NCBI RefSeq assembly: GCF_003672135.1
Contig: NC_039510.1
Coordinates: 1,612,001-1,676,000, forward strand
From: Ooceraea biroi
Taxonomy: Eukaryota; Arthropoda; Insecta; Hymenoptera; Formicidae
Length of the DNA: 64,000 nucleotides
Direction: 5' to 3'
The position numbers were made by a program, and so were the translations under genes. The notes below the pieces were generated by a model. That model had not been told where the DNA came from, did no database searches, and worked only from the letters and a program-made list of their open reading frames with translations. This document shows, one piece after another, positions 60,775 through 64,000 of the stretch. Every line of letters starts with the position of its first letter. Positions within the stretch are counted from its first letter, which is position 1.

Positions 60775-62659
60775 GTAAGTATTAATCCTGGCAAAATGGC
60801 GAAACCGAACAGGGACTTGGAAAGAGCGATGTAGGCGGAAGCTGCCGAGATGGCGGATAAATTTCCTGAACAGGAGATTACCTCAATACCAGTTTCCAGT
60901 TTTCCTGCCATTATAGGTAACGTTATCTCACCCATCCCCGAGCCCGAGCGACAGCGACTGGCAATGCAGTTACCCGTTTTCCGAGTGCCTTTTATTGCGA
61001 TATTTATTCCCGCGCGGTAGACAATCATACGTCAATCCCGTATCATTTGTCGAATAATAAAATCCAATGTACGCCGGCTGACAGCGAGGAAATATAAATT
61101 CATCGAAGACGGCATTGCCACCGTTGATTTGGCTGTTGTCCGACGAAAGCAAATCGATTTACGCGCACTACCCGGACCCCGTAGTTTGTCAATTCTCGCA
61201 GCTGAAAGCTACGATGTAAATTTCTAGCATTTCTCGGTCGCAAATTTAGAGTAACGGGATAGAGAATTTGTGAAATACAGTTGGCTCTCTCAGTGATTTG
61301 CTTTATACGACGGAAACTATGCGCGAACATTTTCATTCAAAATTCCGCACAGAGAAAACATGTCCGATGCTGTGTCAGTGGGGCCAGTATTTTTGTTAAA
61401 CGAGTGACTGTTCGAGGTTTTCAGTGTCAGTGCCAAACGCCGGGAAAATCTTTAACCTCCCAGAATTTTGTCGAGTGAACCTTGCAGCTCACGAGCGTGC
61501 GATCACCAGATCGATCAAATGTGTATCTTATATGTAACACGTGTAATGGACGGAAGCACGGGTTTTAGTCCGACTATTTTGGTAATGCCACGTAGTAAAT
61601 TAATAAACGTTACAATAGCGAGGAAAACTCCACCATACGAGATACATTGAAATGGTTAGGACACGCGGTTATTAAATGCAGTCGCTCGATATCTTTTAGA
61701 TAAAACTCGCATGGTCCTGCCGAATGGGAAATTCCGCACTTGAGAACGGGATCGAATCCAAAGGAAAGGAATCCTTACGCTCTATTATAATATATATATT
61801 CGGACGTAGGAGAGGAAACGTATGTCCTCCCTTGGGTTCCGCGAAAATTGTACCCGGATCCGGGGGTGGAAACGCACGACATTTGCATCTTCCTACGTTC
61901 CGTATAGGTATTGCTCATGAATATAGACAGATATGATCCTGTGTTTGAATGCTGTGGTGTGAGGTAGCTCGGGCCGAAGCCAATTGAGCCTTTTGAGCTG
62001 AAAGCCGATATGTCCACGCCTAGCAGAGGAGCTTCGAGTCTCTGGCGCATTATTGAAAAGATTACCGAGGGAGTACTTATTCGACGGTATAAAAAGAAAC
62101 GTTTCCCTCGGAAACCTGATTTCCGTGAACGTTTCTGAGATGTCATCGCTCTCGCACTTGATAAGATTCTTATCGATGACAATCAACGTATCCGATCGAA
62201 CACGTTTAAGTCACATCGCAATGTTCTCCTCGATAGAAATGTCCTCGAAGCAAATGTTAAAATTATAAACAGCGACGCGACTCTGTTTTGCGCGCGGAAT
62301 TAACCGCATGTGTTTGGAGCACATCTCGAAGAATAAATAACTATGCTCGTGTATTAGACGAGTTGCCGGCGACACTCAGCAATTATGTGCACGTACTCGA
62401 GGTTGGTGAGGTACAATGGAAGTCGGCAAGGGGAATGAGGGTGCCACCGAATATTACGAAAACGCGACCGCCATTTCACGTAATTCCATTTGAGACGCTC
62501 GAGGTGACGGAGACGCTTGAATGCATACGAGGGCGCGGAGTGCAACGACGGGGTGACAAGAAGTGCTCCGGGGTGAAGTGAGCAAGTGCAACCCGGGGAC
62601 ACCGTCTGCAGCTTGCAGGAAGAGAACCTAATTGTAACAAATAGCTGCCTTTATCCGCG

Positions 62660-62678
62660 GCTGCTGCTGCTGCTGCTG
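62660..62678 (+). repeat. (CTG)6 trinucleotide repeat
   Basis: Six uninterrupted CTG units. Confidence 0.95.
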
Positions 62679-62876
62679 CATCACGGAACTTTCGCTACGC
62701 GGTTTACTGCCATCCGCGCGGTCTCTGCTGCTTCATCGTTCATTGTTTCCGAAATCTTGTACGCTTATCGCACAATATCCGGCCAGCAATGATAGTCCCG
62801 CGAGCGTCTATTCGATCTTATCAATGTCTGCTTGTCAACTGTCAGCTTTTGTTAATGATTGTTTGCGCGATTGCAT

Positions 62877-62893
62877 TGTGTGTGTGTGTGTGT
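62877..62893 (+). repeat. (TG)n microsatellite
   Basis: About eight TG units. Confidence 0.9.
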
Positions 62894-63249
62894 ATCGTCG
62901 TGCAATGCATCACGGTGTTGTGTGGACGTTTCTGCTTTTACAAGACGTTTTGTCTCGACGCGATTGTAGAATAAAGTTGTGCAAATTTTTAGATATATTA
63001 TGATATGCGATTCTGAAGCACGGCCGTACTTATTCTGACGAGACATTTTTATTCCGATTGGAGTATTTGACTTTTTTCATTTAATTCGAGTTTTGCAGAC
63101 AGATCTAATCCGGTATTTTATATTATTCGCACTGTACACGCGTTCCGGTACACCTCTCGTATATCTAGATTATTTCGTAACTTACGATACGAGTAAGACC
63201 GATACAAAGCTCGCAGCGAAGACTTTCAACACCATCCGTTCTCTCTCCT

Positions 63250-63270
63250 CTCCCTCTCTCTCTCTCTCTC
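63250..63270 (+). repeat. (CT)n microsatellite
   Basis: A CT run in a pyrimidine-rich stretch. A similar one lies near 63838-63860. Confidence 0.85.
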
Positions 63271-64000
63271 TTCCTCCCAACGTTTTCTCGACTGCGCCTC
63301 GAGCCAGACTTTGATTTAACTTTCATTTACCTCGAGGTTCCTCGCGGAAAATATAATTATAACATTCTGAAGTGCAGGTTCCCGTATGGCTGCGTAACGG
63401 TTTCCAAAACCGTTTTGCACGAACGCACTTTTGTTAAAACGCTCGAACGCGTTACACGTTCGTAATATCCGCGAAACGGCGACAGTTTAATCAGCAAATA
63501 TCTGAACTCACCGTGCCTCGGAACGATTCCAAACGTCATCGCTAATCATCAAAAGTGATTCGTGCAGCCGAATGCGCTCATTAAGCTTAAATGCGATACT
63601 TTAATTATAATGTTGCGAGAGCGCTAAAACGCTGCAGAGAAGCGCGATATTGCTTTACGTATCGCGCAGAAAATTAATAACGCTTCGAGGAGCAAGGAAG
63701 TTTTACGGTAGAACAAGCACCGCACCTTCCGCCGCAATTTCGTAGACAGCATCGTGTTGTCTTGCTCGCGAGGTCGCCTTACCTCTTGGTAAATATGTAA
63801 CGAGAATATGCATCCCAGCAACTCACTCACTCATCACTCTTTCTCTCTCTCTCTCTGTCTTTCGTTCGGTAAATATTAGGCGACGTTCAGCGATCGACAA
63901 TCGGTGACTTTTTAAGCCGACGCGACGAGGGAACAGAAGTTTTGCAACTTTGCACGAGGCACGCCGGCCGTCTTGCTCCCTCCTTTATTACGTCCCCTCG

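Larger units (their letters stand above)
56190..64000 (+). other. Putative intron, right part; no coding exon recognised
   Basis: Apart from the palindrome at 56.4 kb, a microexon candidate at 60757-60774 and small microsatellites, this stretch shows no recognisable protein segment. Frames such as 59633-59899 plus and 60753-61028 minus look partly hydrophobic but have no family match and no convincing splice context. Confidence 0.35.

Noticed and set aside
60753..61028. Hydrophobic minus-strand frame resembling a transporter fragment
   Set aside because: No specific motif and no splice signals. It also overlaps the plus-strand microexon candidate.

Overview
This window is eukaryotic genomic DNA, most likely from an insect and probably a hymenopteran such as an ant. 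The reasons are one spliced gene whose protein resembles insect-type members of the HCN (Ih) channel family, short GT-AG introns of about 150 bp, very sparse coding content, and CpG-rich DNA with many GA/CT microsatellites. There is no operon, RBS, CRISPR array or other bacterial feature. The species assignment is inference.

The only gene that can be recognised with confidence is on the minus strand at 5502-7389. It has three exons encoding a 529-residue HCN-like cyclic-nucleotide-gated channel. The protein has six transmembrane segments, a pore loop, a C-linker and a C-terminal cyclic-nucleotide-binding domain. It is unusual because the S4 segment has lost nearly all its regularly spaced basic residues and the pore filter reads GYL where channels of this family have GYG. 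The reading frame and the binding domain are intact.

On the plus strand, 21.5-23.7 kb looks like the promoter and non-coding first exon of a second gene. Long polypurine tracts flank a small mixed-sequence promoter-like block, and the segment ends in a strong splice donor (GAG|GTGAGT) at 23723/23724. No start codon is open through that donor. No later coding exon is recognisable, so the rest of the window (23.7-64 kb) may be one very long first intron. A near-consensus zero-length acceptor-donor junction at 56005/56006, with a branch-point match and a second donor 180 nt downstream, fits a recursive splice site in such an intron. An 18-nt microexon candidate lies at 60757-60774. This second gene is inferred from splice signals only.

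Layout: 1-5.5 kb is GC/CpG-rich low-complexity intergenic DNA. 5.5-7.4 kb is the channel gene. 7.4-9.6 kb is an AT-rich island with small degenerate repeats. 9.6-21.5 kb is unassigned DNA that includes a perfect 39-bp hairpin at 12.8 kb. 21.5-23.7 kb is the putative first exon. 23.7-64 kb is putative intron with several old duplications, a double-hairpin MITE-like element at 39.0 kb and an AT palindrome at 56.4 kb. No tRNA, rRNA or intact transposase gene was found.
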